64,000 bases of DNA from CADCWN01 sp046328475 (GCA_046328475.1 JAXLWN010000010.1:1-64000), one strand, 5' to 3'; shown: positions 43,760 to 54,125, counted from the stretch's first letter. Notes: generated by a model not told the origin, from the letters alone. Translations and numbers: made by a program.

Positions 43760-44617
43760 TTAGCCGAGGACGGCCTTCGCGCGGCCGAGGGCGGCGATGT
43801 GTTCCTGGGGTGTGGCGAAGCCGGATTTCATGAAGCCGACGCTCATGTGGGTCGCGCCGAGGTCGCGCCAGCCCGCCAGCATCGCCGCCGCCTCGGCGTC
43901 GGGGACCTGGCCGTAGGCGATGCGCGGCTCGATGCCGATGCTGGCGGGGTCGCGCCCGGCGGCCTGGGCGGCGGTGTGCAGGATGTCGAGCTTGGCGCGG
44001 GCGGTGTCGTTCGGACCCATCTGCGGGAACCAGCCGTCGCCGATGCGGCCGATGCGCTCGATCGCCGCGTCGGCGGTGCCGCCGATCCAGATCGGGATGG
44101 GGCGCTGGATGGGGAGCGGGTTGAGGCCCGCTTCGATGACCGTGTGCCAGCGGCCCTTGAAGGTGACGACCGGGTCGGTCCAGAGGGCGCGGAGGACGGC
44201 GATCTGCTCCTCCATGCGCCCGGCGCGGTTGCGGAAGTGCTCGTTCAGGCTCTCGTACTCGACGGCGTTCCAGCCGATGCCGACGCCGAGGCGCAGCCGA
44301 CCGCCGCTGAGGACATCGATCGCGGAGGCTTGCTTGGCGACGAGCGCGGTCTGACGCTGGGGGAGGACGAGGACGTCGGTGACGAGTTCGACGCGGCTGA
44401 GGGCGGCGAAGTAGCCGAAGAGGACGAAGATCTCGTGGAAGGGGTCGCGGTGGTTGTAGCCGGTCCAGCCGGGGCGGTTGGTGGGGTCGGCCCCGAGGAC
44501 GTGGTCGTAGGCGAGGACGTGGTCGTAGCCGAGCCCTTCGGCGGTCTGCACCCAGTCGCGGATGGCGACGGGGTCGTTGCCGAACTCGTTCTGCGGGAAG
44601 ATGGCTCCGAGGTGCAT
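43760..44617 (-). CDS. LLM-class (luciferase-like) flavin/F420-dependent oxidoreductase
   Basis: 285 residues of the luciferase-like TIM-barrel family; close subgroups use F420. Visible: MHLGAIFPQNEFGNDPVAIR, YDHVLAYDHVLGA, LVTDVLVLPQRQTALVAKQA, the hallmark LSGGRLRLGVGIGWNAVEYE, and PIPIWIGGTADAAIERIGRI. Cofactor choice (FMN or F420) cannot be settled by eye. ATG 44617 follows AAAGGAGCGTCCC. The gap upstream holds conserved element copy 2, pointing toward this gene. Confidence 0.92.
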   Translation of the reverse strand: MHLGAIFPQNEFGNDPVAIRDWVQTAEGLGYDHVLAYDHVLGADPTNRPGWTGYNHRDPFHEIFVLFGYFAALSRVELVTDVLVLPQRQTALVAKQASAIDVLSGGRLRLGVGIGWNAVEYESLNEHFRNRAGRMEEQIAVLRALWTDPVVTFKGRWHTVIEAGLNPLPIQRPIPIWIGGTADAAIERIGRIGDGWFPQMGPNDTARAKLDILHTAAQAAGRDPASIGIEPRIAYGQVPDAEAAAMLAGWRDLGATHMSVGFMKSGFATPQEHIAALGRAKAVLG

Positions 44618-44631
44618 GGGACGCTCCTTTC

Positions 44632-44682
44632 GGGAAGTGGGAAGTGGGAAGTCGGAAGTCGGAAGTCGGAAGTGGGGATGGC
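44632..44682. repeat. GGAAGTC/GGAAGTG heptamer array
   Basis: About six consecutive GGAAGTC or GGAAGTG units directly upstream of the oxidoreductase ribosome site. Same unit type as the array at 22685-22848. Confidence 0.8.
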
Positions 44683-44739
44683 CGACGTGGGGAGTATCGC
44701 ATGGGAAGGTGCGTCTGTGGGTCAGTGGGTCAGTGCGTC

Positions 44740-45120
44740 AGTGCGTTCGTGAGTTACGTGTACGCGTGTAATTCGCTTACGGGGTGGAAAGTAGGTTTGT
44801 TTTTGCATTTTAACTTTTCCTTTCCTCTCGGGTCGGGGTAGGGCAAGACAAAATCCGTGTGGGGGTGCGGGATTTGGGAGATCGTGGAGTGTGGGAAAGT
44901 GCGTGGTTGGCGATAGGTTGGCCCCCTAAATCCCCCGTGAACGGGGGACTTTGACGGGTGGCGGGGGCGTGGGTAGTGGTCATGGTGAAGGCTCCTCCGT
45001 GGTGTGGGCAAGGCGCGGCCTGGCCCGCGCGGCGTGGGGGCCGGGCGGGTGGGAGGCGTACGGCGCCTCTACATCTATACACCCGCCGAGGGGGGCGAAT
45101 CATGCCACATTGGGGGAAAT
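44740..45120 (-). other. Conserved non-coding element, copy 2 (between LLM oxidoreductase and alaX)
   Basis: Inverted relative of 29186-29660. On the minus strand: a GTGGCATGATTCG block (around 45100), GGTGTATAGATG (around 45080), GGAGGAGCC, CACCATGACCAC (start codon near 44983), CAAAGTCCCCC repeat (44920-44955), AGTTAAAATGC, and the 23-base match (44777-44799). The 57-codon frame after the ATG ends in TREERKS. Like copy 1 it fills a divergent gap and points at the gene downstream. Confidence 0.6.
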
Positions 45121-45152
45121 TGGTTGGGGTGGGTGGCGGAATGGGGAGTGAG

Positions 45153-45192
45153 TGCCGTCCCCACGCGGGCGGGTCGGTGACCCGCCCCTACC
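45153..45192 (-). repeat. 40-base dispersed repeat, copy C
   Basis: Exact complement of copies A and B, 40 of 40 bases. It lies just outside conserved element copy 2, whereas copy B lies inside copy 1, so insertions were independent. Confidence 0.9.
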
Positions 45193-45279
45193 AGGATGGG
45201 GAGGCGGGCTTTTTGGTGGGGGTGTGGGGCGCTTTATACTGTGGGGGATGGTTGGGTATGTGGTTATGTGGAGGGGATG

Positions 45280-46000
45280 ATGACGGAGTTGCTGTATCAG
45301 ACGGATAGCTATTTGCGGGAGTTCGAGGCGACGGTGGTTGAGGTGGCGGATGGGGGGATGGTGATTCTCGGACCGGACGGCGTTTTATCCCGGGGGTGGG
45401 GGCAGCCGTTCGATCTGGGGACGCTGGAGGCGGGTGGGCGGTCGTGGGCAGTGGTGAAGGTGGAGAAGCGCGGGCCGGTGGTGGCGCACCAGTTGGAGGG
45501 TGAGGGGGCGTTGCCGGAGGTGGGGACGGTCGTGCGGCGCGCTCGATTGGGAGCGGCGGTACCGGCTGATGCGGACGCACACGGCGATGCATGTGCTGTG
45601 CGGGGTGGTCTGGCGCGAGTTTGGCGGGCAGGTGACGGGCGGGCAGATGAATCTGGACCGTTCGCGGATGGATTTTGAGTTGGAGGATCTCAGCCCGGAG
45701 CGGGTGCAGCGGATCGAGTCGCTGGTGAATGCGGATATCGCCGCTGGCGCGCCGGTTTCGGTGCGTATTTTGCCGCGCGAGGAGGCGTTTGAGATCCCTG
45801 ATTTGATTCGCACGAAGATTAATTTGCTGCCGGTGGGGATTACTGAGGTGCGGGTGGTCAGCGTGGGGGAGCTGGATACGCAGGCTGATGGCGGGACGCA
45901 CGTGGCGGATGCTCGCGAGGTTGGGGGGATCAAGATCGTGGGGACGCGGAGTAAGGGGAAGATCAATAAGCGGTTGGAGGTGGAGTTGGTAGGGGAGTGA
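45280..46000 (+). pseudogene. AlaX-type alanyl-tRNA editing protein, one frameshift
   Basis: Trans-editing deacylase for mischarged tRNA-Ala. The first frame gives LLYQTDSYLREFEATVVEVA and the beta-barrel part; from about 45537 the second frame gives LDWERRYRLMRTHTAMHVLC with the zinc motif HTAMH, then VGELDTQADGGTHVADAREV with the second zinc site (family CxGTHVxxTxEIG; the Cys position is Ala here). The loss of that Cys and the shift both question activity. Start ATG 45280 (or 45277) after GGAGGGG. Confidence 0.75.
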
Positions 46001-46209
46001 GGAGAGAAGAGAGTGGAGAGTGGAGAGAAGAGAGGGGAGAGGGAGAGAAGAGAGGAGAGAAGAGAGAAGAGAGTAAGGCCGCAGAGGCGCGGAGACGCGG
46101 AGAACGACGCGGAGACGACGAGGAAGCTGGGACGGATGCTGAGCGAGAGCGAAGCATCCGTCTTGCTTATTTGACTTTCCTGGGTCGCGGAATTTGCTTG
46201 GTGGTGCGG
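46001..46209. repeat. GGAGAGA array and CCGCAGAGGCGCGGAG repeat
   Basis: Purine-rich GGAGAGA/AGAGAGT units (46003-46076), then CCGCAGAGGCGCGGAGACGC (46079-46120) and a TCTGAGCG-type relative (46134-46163). The same order of elements recurs at 50690-50824. No gene seen. Confidence 0.65.
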
Positions 46210-47079
46210 TTAGATTGGGAGAGGTGGGACGCGGCCGGAGACGATGTGGAAGCAGCCGTAGCTGTAGAAGGTGCCGTTCTGGCTGGCGGTTTCGAGATAG
46301 GCCAGGAGGGTTTCGGCGCGTTCGCGGGTGAGGGAGCCTTCGACGATCAGGGCTTCGGCGGCGGGGGCGAGGTCGAGGCCGTAGGCGCGGAGGACGGCGT
46401 GGTTGGTGATGGTGCTCGGCACGAGCACGGCCTGTCGTTCCACCAAGCCTGCGTCGGCGAGGCGGCGGTAGAGGGTGAGGCCGATGTCGGGATGGCGGAA
46501 GTTCAGGGCGCGGCGATAGATCGGAGCGAAGTCGGCGTGTTCGGGGTGGTCGATGCGGATGCCGAGCCAGTCGGGTTCGACGGCGACGACTATTCCTCCT
46601 GGGCGGACCACGCGGGCCATTTCGCGCAGGGCGGCGGTGGGATCGGTCAGGTGCATGAGGACGCGTTCGCAGTGGGCGGCGTCGAAGGAGGCAGTCGGGT
46701 AGGGGAGGTGGTAGGCGTCGCCTTCCTCAACCGTGACCGACTCGGCTAACCCCTCGGCGGCCACGCGCGCCCGGGCTTCGGCGACGAAGGCCGGGGCGTG
46801 GTCGAGACCGACGACCCGGCCGGTGGGGCCGACCTCGCGGGCGAAGACCGGGAGGATGAGGCCGCTGCCGCAACCGACTTCCAAGACCGATTGGCCGGAG
46901 GCGAGGGCGAGAACGTCCAGGGTGCGGGCGAGGATTTCCTGGAGGAGCGGCGTCCGGTAGATGCGCTCAAGGTAGGCGCTGCGGGCGGCCTGGTGCTCCA
47001 CGGTGTCGTCTGGTTGCCAGGATGCCGAGCCGCCCGAGAAGCTGGAGTGCGAGGATGGGCGCGGTTGTTCGTCCGTCAT
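46210..47079 (-). CDS. Class I SAM-dependent methyltransferase
   Basis: 289 residues, Rossmann-fold methyltransferase. Motif I VLEVGCGSGLILPVFARE, acidic residue after strand 2 (VVGLDHAPAF), EEGDAYHLPYPTASFDAAHC for motifs II/III and LREMARVVRPGGIVVAVEPD. It resembles UbiE/ArsM-like small-molecule enzymes; substrate unknown. ATG 47079 follows GAGGGGAAC. It lies 78 bases downstream of the amidase remnant on the same strand. Confidence 0.9.
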   Translation of the reverse strand: MTDEQPRPSSHSSFSGGSASWQPDDTVEHQAARSAYLERIYRTPLLQEILARTLDVLALASGQSVLEVGCGSGLILPVFAREVGPTGRVVGLDHAPAFVAEARARVAAEGLAESVTVEEGDAYHLPYPTASFDAAHCERVLMHLTDPTAALREMARVVRPGGIVVAVEPDWLGIRIDHPEHADFAPIYRRALNFRHPDIGLTLYRRLADAGLVERQAVLVPSTITNHAVLRAYGLDLAPAAEALIVEGSLTRERAETLLAYLETASQNGTFYSYGCFHIVSGRVPPLPI

Positions 47080-47157
47080 GTTCCCCTCGTTGCGTGCGAT
47101 GACGATGCCGCCGGTGTGCGTGGCATGGTTTGGCCTGGATGCGAGGGAGATGCGGCG

Positions 47158-48583
47158 TCAGGTGTTCGGCTCCGGTGGGCGGAGGTGTGCCCAGGGTTGG
47201 ATCGCTTCGAAGTTGGCCCCGGCGCGGAGGACGGTGGCCTCGTCGTAGCGGCGGCCGACGATCTGGAGGCCGACGGGGAGGCCGCTGGCGGTGAAGCCGG
47301 CCGGGATGGTGAGGGCGGGGTTGCCGCTGAGGTTGAAGGGGTAGCTGAACGGGGTCCAGCCAAGGCGTTCGACGGGGCGGCCGGCGATTTCGCGCGGGCC
47401 TTCGGTGGCGGCGGAAGGCTGGCACGGCGATGGTGGGGGTGAGGAGCAGGTCGTAGCGGCCGAAGAAGCGGCGCAGGGTGTCCCAGAGGGTCTGGCGGGT
47501 GATGTTGGCTTTGACGTAGTCGATCGCGGTCAGGCCGGAGGCGTCTTCCGCGACGGCCTGCCGCAGGTTGGGGTCGGTCAGGGCGAGTTGGTCGGGGGTG
47601 AGATCGGCGAAATTCGCGGCGACGCCGCCGTAGAAGAGGGTGCGCGCGGCGCGGTTGGGATCGGGGAAGCCGGGGTGGGCTTCCTCCAGGGTGCAGCCGA
47701 GGTCGTCGGCGAAGCGGCGCGCGGCGCGGGCGGTGATCGCGGCGACCTCGGGATCGACCGCCGCGTAGCCGAGGTCGGGGGACCAGGCGACGCGCAGGCC
47801 GCGAATGTCGCCGTCGCAGGCGGCGAGCCAATCGGTGGCGGCGGCGGGGAGGGAGCGCTGATCGCGCTCGTCGGGACCGGCGATCACGTTGAGCAGCAGG
47901 GCGGCGTCGCGCACGGTGCGGGTCATCGGGCCGGTGTGGGCGAGGGTGTCGAGCGTGCTGGCGGGGTAGGTCGGGACGCGCCAGAGTTGCTGCTTCAGGC
48001 CGACGAGGCCGCAGAAGGACGAGGGGATGCGGATCGAGCCCGCGCCGTCGGTGCCGAGCGCGAGGGGGCCGAGTCCCGCCGCGACCGCCGCGCCCGCGCC
48101 GCCGCTCGATCCCCCGGCGCTGCGGGTGCGGGCCGGGTCCCAGGGGTTGTAGGTGGTGCCGAAGAGGGGATTGTCGGTGTCGCCCTTCCAGCCGAGTTCG
48201 GGCGTGTTGGTCTTGCCGAGGACGACCGCGCCCGCCGCCTTGATCCGCTCGACCACCGGGGCGTCCTCGTCGGGAATGTAATTGGCCCAGAGGCGCGAGC
48301 CGCGCGTGGTGGCGACCCCTTTGGTGTAGGTGAGGTCTTTCACCGAGATCGGGACGCCGTGGAGCGGGCCGAGCGGGTCGCCGCGCATGACGGCGGCCTC
48401 CGCCGCGCGGGCGTCGGCGAGCGCCTGGTCGGGGGTGAGGGTGCAGAAGGCGTTCAGCCAGCCGTTCAGGCGCTCGATCCGCGCCAGCACGGTTTCGGTG
48501 ACCTCGACCGGCGAGATCGCCTTCTGGCGGATCAGCGCGGCAAGCTCGATGGCGGGGGTGAAGCAGAGGTCGGCGGGGGACAT
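47158..48583 (-). pseudogene. Amidase (amidase-signature family), one frameshift near the 3' end
   Basis: Ser-cisSer-Lys amidase. Catalytic Lys lies in PISVKDLTYTKG, the Ser/Gly signature is SAGGSSGGAGAAVAAG and the nucleophile region is GTDGAGSIRIPSSF. The frame breaks near 47405 after LLTPTIAVPAF; the expected C-terminus (GPREIAGRPVERLGWTPFSY onward to QPWAHLRPPEPNT) continues in the next frame and ends at 47158-47160. Only about 80 of 475 residues are displaced. ATG 48583 follows GGAGGCCCC. The gene may be functional if the break is an error. Confidence 0.8.
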
Positions 48584-48597
48584 GGGGCCTCCGGGAT

Positions 48598-48663
48598 GGT
48601 TCAAAGTTCAAAGTTCAAGGTTCAAGGTTGGGCTGATGCCTATCGAACTTTGAACTTTGAACC
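48598..48663. repeat. Inverted AAAGTTC heptamer array
   Basis: A perfect 19-base inverted repeat pairs 48598-48616 with 48645-48663; further units run to 48676. It occupies nearly all of the gap between the prs stop (48681) and the amidase start. Confidence 0.85.
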
Positions 48664-48680
48664 TGGAACTTTGAACTCGC

Positions 48681-49658
48681 TCACGAGGTGAGCGAGACGC
48701 GGTCGATCTCGCGGTGGGCCATGCTGACGCTGGTGTCGGTGTGGATGCGCTGGATGGTCTGGCCGATGATCGCGGAGACCGAGAGGACGGTGAGCTTGGG
48801 GAGGTGCTTCGCGGGCGGGAGGGGGATGGTGTCGGTGACGACGATCTCGCTGATCGGGCTGTCGTTGAGGCGCTGGATGGCGGAGCCGGAGAAGATGGCG
48901 TGGGCGGCGGCGACGACCACCCGAGTGGCCCCGCGTTCGAGGACGAGGCGCGCGGCCTGGGTGATGGAGCTGCCGGTGTCGATCTCGTCGTCCACCAGGA
49001 GGGCGGTGCGGCCGGCGACATCGCCGATGACGTTCATCGCCTCGGTGCGACCGTCCCGATTGCTGGGGCGGCGCTTCTCCACGATGGCGAGGGGGGCGTC
49101 GAGGGTCTCGGCGAAGTTGCGGGCGCGCTTGGCGTTGCCGAGGTCGGGCGAGACGACGACGAGGTCGGGGATGCGCTGCTCCTGGAAGTGGCGCGCGAGG
49201 AGGTAGGTGGCGGTCAGTTCGTCCACCGGGATGTTGAAGAAACCCTGGATCTGCCCGGCGTGGAGATCGACGGTGAGGAGGCGGTTGGCCCCGGCGGTGG
49301 TGATCAGGTCGGCGAGCAGGCGGGCGGTGATCGGGACGCGGGGCTGGTCTTTCTTGTCGGTGCGGCCGTAGGCGTAGTAGGGGACGACGGCGGTGATCCG
49401 CCCGGCCGAGGCGCGCTTGAGGGCGTCGATCATGATCAGGAGTTCCATGATCGACTGGCTGAGGGGGGAGGCGAAGGGCTGCACGACGAAGACATCGTTG
49501 CCGCGCACGCTCTCCAGCAGGCGCACGAAGATGTTTTCGTTGCTGAAGCTGAAGACTTCGGCTTGGCCGGGCGGGATGCCGATGTTCTCGCAAATTGCCC
49601 TGGTGAGGGCTGGGTGGGCGTTGCCGCCGAAGATGGTCAATTGGTCGTAGAGTGCCAT
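48681..49658 (-). CDS. prs: Ribose-phosphate pyrophosphokinase
   Basis: Makes PRPP from ribose 5-phosphate and ATP for nucleotide, His and Trp synthesis. 325 residues. Catalytic loop stretch DLGNAKRARNFAETLDAPLA, the ATP region FVVQPFASPLSQSIMELLIM, the metal His in LLTVDLHAGQIQGFFNIPVD, and the PRPP loop TALLVDDEIDTGSSITQAAR are all present. Complete. ATG 49658 follows GGGAGAGGGGA. Confidence 0.96.
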   Translation of the reverse strand: MALYDQLTIFGGNAHPALTRAICENIGIPPGQAEVFSFSNENIFVRLLESVRGNDVFVVQPFASPLSQSIMELLIMIDALKRASAGRITAVVPYYAYGRTDKKDQPRVPITARLLADLITTAGANRLLTVDLHAGQIQGFFNIPVDELTATYLLARHFQEQRIPDLVVVSPDLGNAKRARNFAETLDAPLAIVEKRRPSNRDGRTEAMNVIGDVAGRTALLVDDEIDTGSSITQAARLVLERGATRVVVAAAHAIFSGSAIQRLNDSPISEIVVTDTIPLPPAKHLPKLTVLSVSAIIGQTIQRIHTDTSVSMAHREIDRVSLTS

Positions 49659-49689
49659 TCCCCTCTCCCCTGCGGTTGTCGGCCGATGG

Positions 49690-49755
49690 CACCGGGACTG
49701 AAGTCCCGGCTAAGGGCCTGCGGGCCACAAAGTCCGCTCACGCGGACTCGGTCCG
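49690..49755. repeat. GGGACTGAAGTCCCGGCTAA-type dispersed repeat
   Basis: GGGACTGAAGTCCCGGCTAA followed by CACAAAGTCCGCTCACGCGGACT. A diverged relative lies at 62282-62361, also between genes. Both consist of hairpins. Confidence 0.65.
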
Positions 49756-49764
49756 TAGCTTGCG

Positions 49765-50640
49765 CTATTGGGCGATTGTTGCGCTCTCCGATGGCGGTGA
49801 CGGCGTATTGTGTGCTTCTACCTGGTCGTAGCCGAGGTTGATCAGGGCGTCGCGGGCGGCGGATTGCTCGGCGAGGCGTTTGTTGGAGCCCTGGCCGACC
49901 CCGAGGGCGCGGCCATCGACGCGGACTTCGACGGTGAAGGCGGCGTCGGTTTGCGGTGCGCCGCGCGCGACGACGACGTAAGTGGGGGTGAAGCGGCTGC
50001 CGCCCGAACCGGGGAGGGCGTCGATGTCGAGGTATTGGCGGCGCAGGTCGGCGTCCTGGGTGAGTTCCTGGAGGCGGCCTTTGTGATTCTCGGTGGCCTG
50101 GTGGGCGATGATCGTGTCGGCTTCGACCAGGCGGCCGGCGAGGAAGGTGCGGGCGGCGGCGGTGCCCGCGTCGAGGTGGATGGCGGCCAGGGCCGACTCG
50201 AAGGCGTTGGCGAGGATGCGGTCGCTGAGGACTTCGGGCTCGGTCTCACCCTTGCTGAGGTAGAGCAGGGGGCCGAGTCCGAGCTGGCGGGACCAACGCG
50301 CGAGGGTGTCGGTGCGGATGAGGGCGACGCGGCGGGCGGTCAACTCGCCCTCGTGCAGGTCGCCGAAGCGGGCGTAGAGCCAGTCGGCGACGAGGAAGCC
50401 GAGCAGGGCGTCGCCCAGGAATTCGAGCCGCTCGTTGGAGTCGCGCGGGTCGCGCCCGAGTTCGTTGACGTAGGAGCGGTGGGTGAGTGCCCGTTTGAGG
50501 AGTTCGCGGTCGTGGAAGCGGACGCCGAGCGCGTCCTCGGCGCGTTCGAGGCGTTCGTCGTCGCTGAGGTCGCCCCAGGCCGACGGCGCGGCCTCGGTGG
50601 CGATGGGTGATGGCGTGGTATCGAGATCGTTCGCGGTCAC
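49765..50640 (-). CDS. rnc: Ribonuclease III
   Basis: Double-strand-specific endoribonuclease for rRNA and mRNA processing. 291 residues: signature NERLEFLGDALLGFLVADWL, second metal-site region with E in NAFESALAAIHLD (active E), and the C-terminal double-stranded-RNA-binding domain (NHKGRLQELTQ... ending GQGSNKRLAEQSAARDALIN). GTG 50640 follows AGGAG by about 6 bases. The N-terminal 20 or so residues and the C-terminal 20 are extra. Confidence 0.95.
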   Translation of the reverse strand: MTANDLDTTPSPIATEAAPSAWGDLSDDERLERAEDALGVRFHDRELLKRALTHRSYVNELGRDPRDSNERLEFLGDALLGFLVADWLYARFGDLHEGELTARRVALIRTDTLARWSRQLGLGPLLYLSKGETEPEVLSDRILANAFESALAAIHLDAGTAAARTFLAGRLVEADTIIAHQATENHKGRLQELTQDADLRRQYLDIDALPGSGGSRFTPTYVVVARGAPQTDAAFTVEVRVDGRALGVGQGSNKRLAEQSAARDALINLGYDQVEAHNTPSPPSESATIAQ

Positions 50641-50986
50641 AACTGCTCCTGACGCATCCCTGTCCCCTGGGGATTATACCGGAGAGGGGTGAGGGGAGAG
50701 GAGAGTGGGGAGAAGAGAGAAGGGAGATGGGGGACGAGACCGCAGAGGCGCGGAGGCGCAGGGAACGACGCAGAGACGAACGAGGAGGACGGATTAACCA
50801 CAGAGGGCACAGAGGGCACAGAGATGAGGGGGAGTGGTGTTTGCGGTGGATCTTGCGAGATATATGAGTTTTACACATAAGGGGAATAGGGTATTGGAAG
50901 TAACGTTATGTTAATGGCATCACGATGGGGTGGGCCGTGTATTGTCGGCGGGACGAGGTTGTCGCGCGGGCGGGAGGGGTTGGTCG
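50641..50986. repeat. Repeat-bearing gap upstream of rnc
   Basis: Purine array (50690-50730), CCGCAGAGGCGCGGAGGCGC (50739-50780) and TTAACCACAGAGGGCACAGA (50793-50824), both of the AACCGCAGAGG family. A more A+T-rich stretch at about 50860-50945 may hold promoters. No gene seen. Confidence 0.55.
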
Positions 50987-51157
50987 ATGTTGACCACGTT
51001 TGGGCGGTGGTTGCGCCGTCGGGCTGCGGGGCGCGAGGCGTTCCCCGAGGAGTTCCGGGCCGAGCGGATGGATTCCAGCTGGCGCCCGGAGTATCTGGAG
51101 TTCCGGGGGCAGGTGTCGCCGGTGATTACCAGGGTGCCGTACTTGCTCTATCGGTAG
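50987..51157 (+). CDS. Small basic protein, function unknown
   Basis: 56 residues, Arg-rich (MLTTFGRWLRRRAAGREAFP ... ITRVPYLLYR). It is not recognised. Support: ATG with GGGAGGGG about 8 bases upstream, a normal stop, and a strong terminator right behind it. It may still be a chance frame. Confidence 0.4.
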   Translation: MLTTFGRWLRRRAAGREAFPEEFRAERMDSSWRPEYLEFRGQVSPVITRVPYLLYR

Positions 51158-51178
51158 GGCGAGTAGTCAGTGGGTTTG

Positions 51179-51218
51179 AAGCAGGGGCGCGGTGGTGATT
51201 GCCACCGCGCCCCTGCTT
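51179..51218 (+). terminator. Strong intrinsic terminator
   Basis: AA-GCAGGGGCGCGGTGG, 6-base loop, CCACCGCGCCCCTGC-TTTG: a 15-base perfect stem, extended by A-T pairs, 21 bases after the small gene's stop. Confidence 0.8.
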
Positions 51219-51234
51219 TGTGATTGGCTTGAGG

Positions 51235-51359
51235 GACCTCACCCCGGCCCTCCCTCTCCCGCGAGGAGAGGGGGTGCCTCGCTCAGAGAGCAGTGGCTTT
51301 CGTGTGAATTCCCCTCCCTCTCCTCGCGGGAGAGGGAGGGGCCGGGGGAGCGTGAGGTC
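51235..51359. repeat. Large inverted repeat next to the ftsH stop
   Basis: Left arm 51235-51272 and right arm 51316-51359 are complementary over about 38 bases with a few gaps. Each arm also contains CTCCCTCTCCCGCGAGGAGA-type sequence. It ends 12 bases from the ftsH stop. Confidence 0.75.
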
Positions 51360-51371
51360 ACGCCCTCACGG

Positions 51372-53369
<1,998 letters not shown>

Positions 53370-53417
53370 GGTGGATGCCTCAATTCGTTGTTCAGCGACG
53401 GCCCGGGGCGACAAACG

Positions 53418-54125
53418 CTAGTCGGCGGGCGTCTCTCCTGGGGACGGGAGGGTGCCGGGCTGCGAATGTTGCCGGGCGTTCAGGATGTAGGCGGTGCCGA
53501 GCGTGCCGATCACGATCAGCGCGATCATGATCCATTCGAAGGTCTGGTTGTGGGGCAGGTAGTTGCCGATGATCCGGTCCTCGAAGATCATCTCCCCGGC
53601 GGTGTAGGCGAGGATGGCCGAACCGAGGTAGACGAGCCAGGGGAGGCGGTTCATCAGGGTCGCGACGATATTGCTGCCGAACATGATGATCGGCATGCTG
53701 AGCGCCAGGCCGAAGAGGAGCAGGCCGAGGTTGCCGTGGGCCGCGCCGCCGACCGCCAGGATGTTGTCCAGGCTCATGATCACGTCGGCGATGATGATGG
53801 TGCGCACGGCGTCGAAGAGGTTGGCCCCTTCGCGGACGTTCTGCTCGTTGTGCTCCTCGCGCAGCAGCTTGAAGGCGATCCAGATCAGCACCGCGCCGCC
53901 GACCGCCTGGAGGAGGGGGATACCGAGCAGGAGGGCGACCATCGCGGTGAAGGTGACGCGGAGCCCGATGGCCCCGACCGCGCCGAAGATGATGGCGCGG
54001 CGGCGCTGTTCGGGCGCGAGGCGGCGCGAGGCCATGCCGATGACGACTGCGTTATCGCCGCTGAGGACGAGGTCGATGACGACGATGCTGAGGACTGCTT
54101 TGATCAGGTCGAGTTCCCATTCCAC
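53418..54125 (-). CDS. TerC/YjbE-family membrane protein
   Basis: 235 residues from GTG 54125, with about seven helices. Family motifs: SIVVIDLVLSGDNAVVIGMA and IIIADVIMSLDNILAVGGAA, whose Asp residues are thought to bind metal. Related proteins export manganese or other metals and support metalation of secreted proteins. I looked for the manganese riboswitch often found upstream and saw none. It is downstream of the CNNM/CBS gene by 90 bases and ends 49 bases before ftsH, so the three genes may share a transcript. Confidence 0.9.
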   Translation of the reverse strand: MEWELDLIKAVLSIVVIDLVLSGDNAVVIGMASRRLAPEQRRRAIIFGAVGAIGLRVTFTAMVALLLGIPLLQAVGGAVLIWIAFKLLREEHNEQNVREGANLFDAVRTIIIADVIMSLDNILAVGGAAHGNLGLLLFGLALSMPIIMFGSNIVATLMNRLPWLVYLGSAILAYTAGEMIFEDRIIGNYLPHNQTFEWIMIALIVIGTLGTAYILNARQHSQPGTLPSPGETPAD

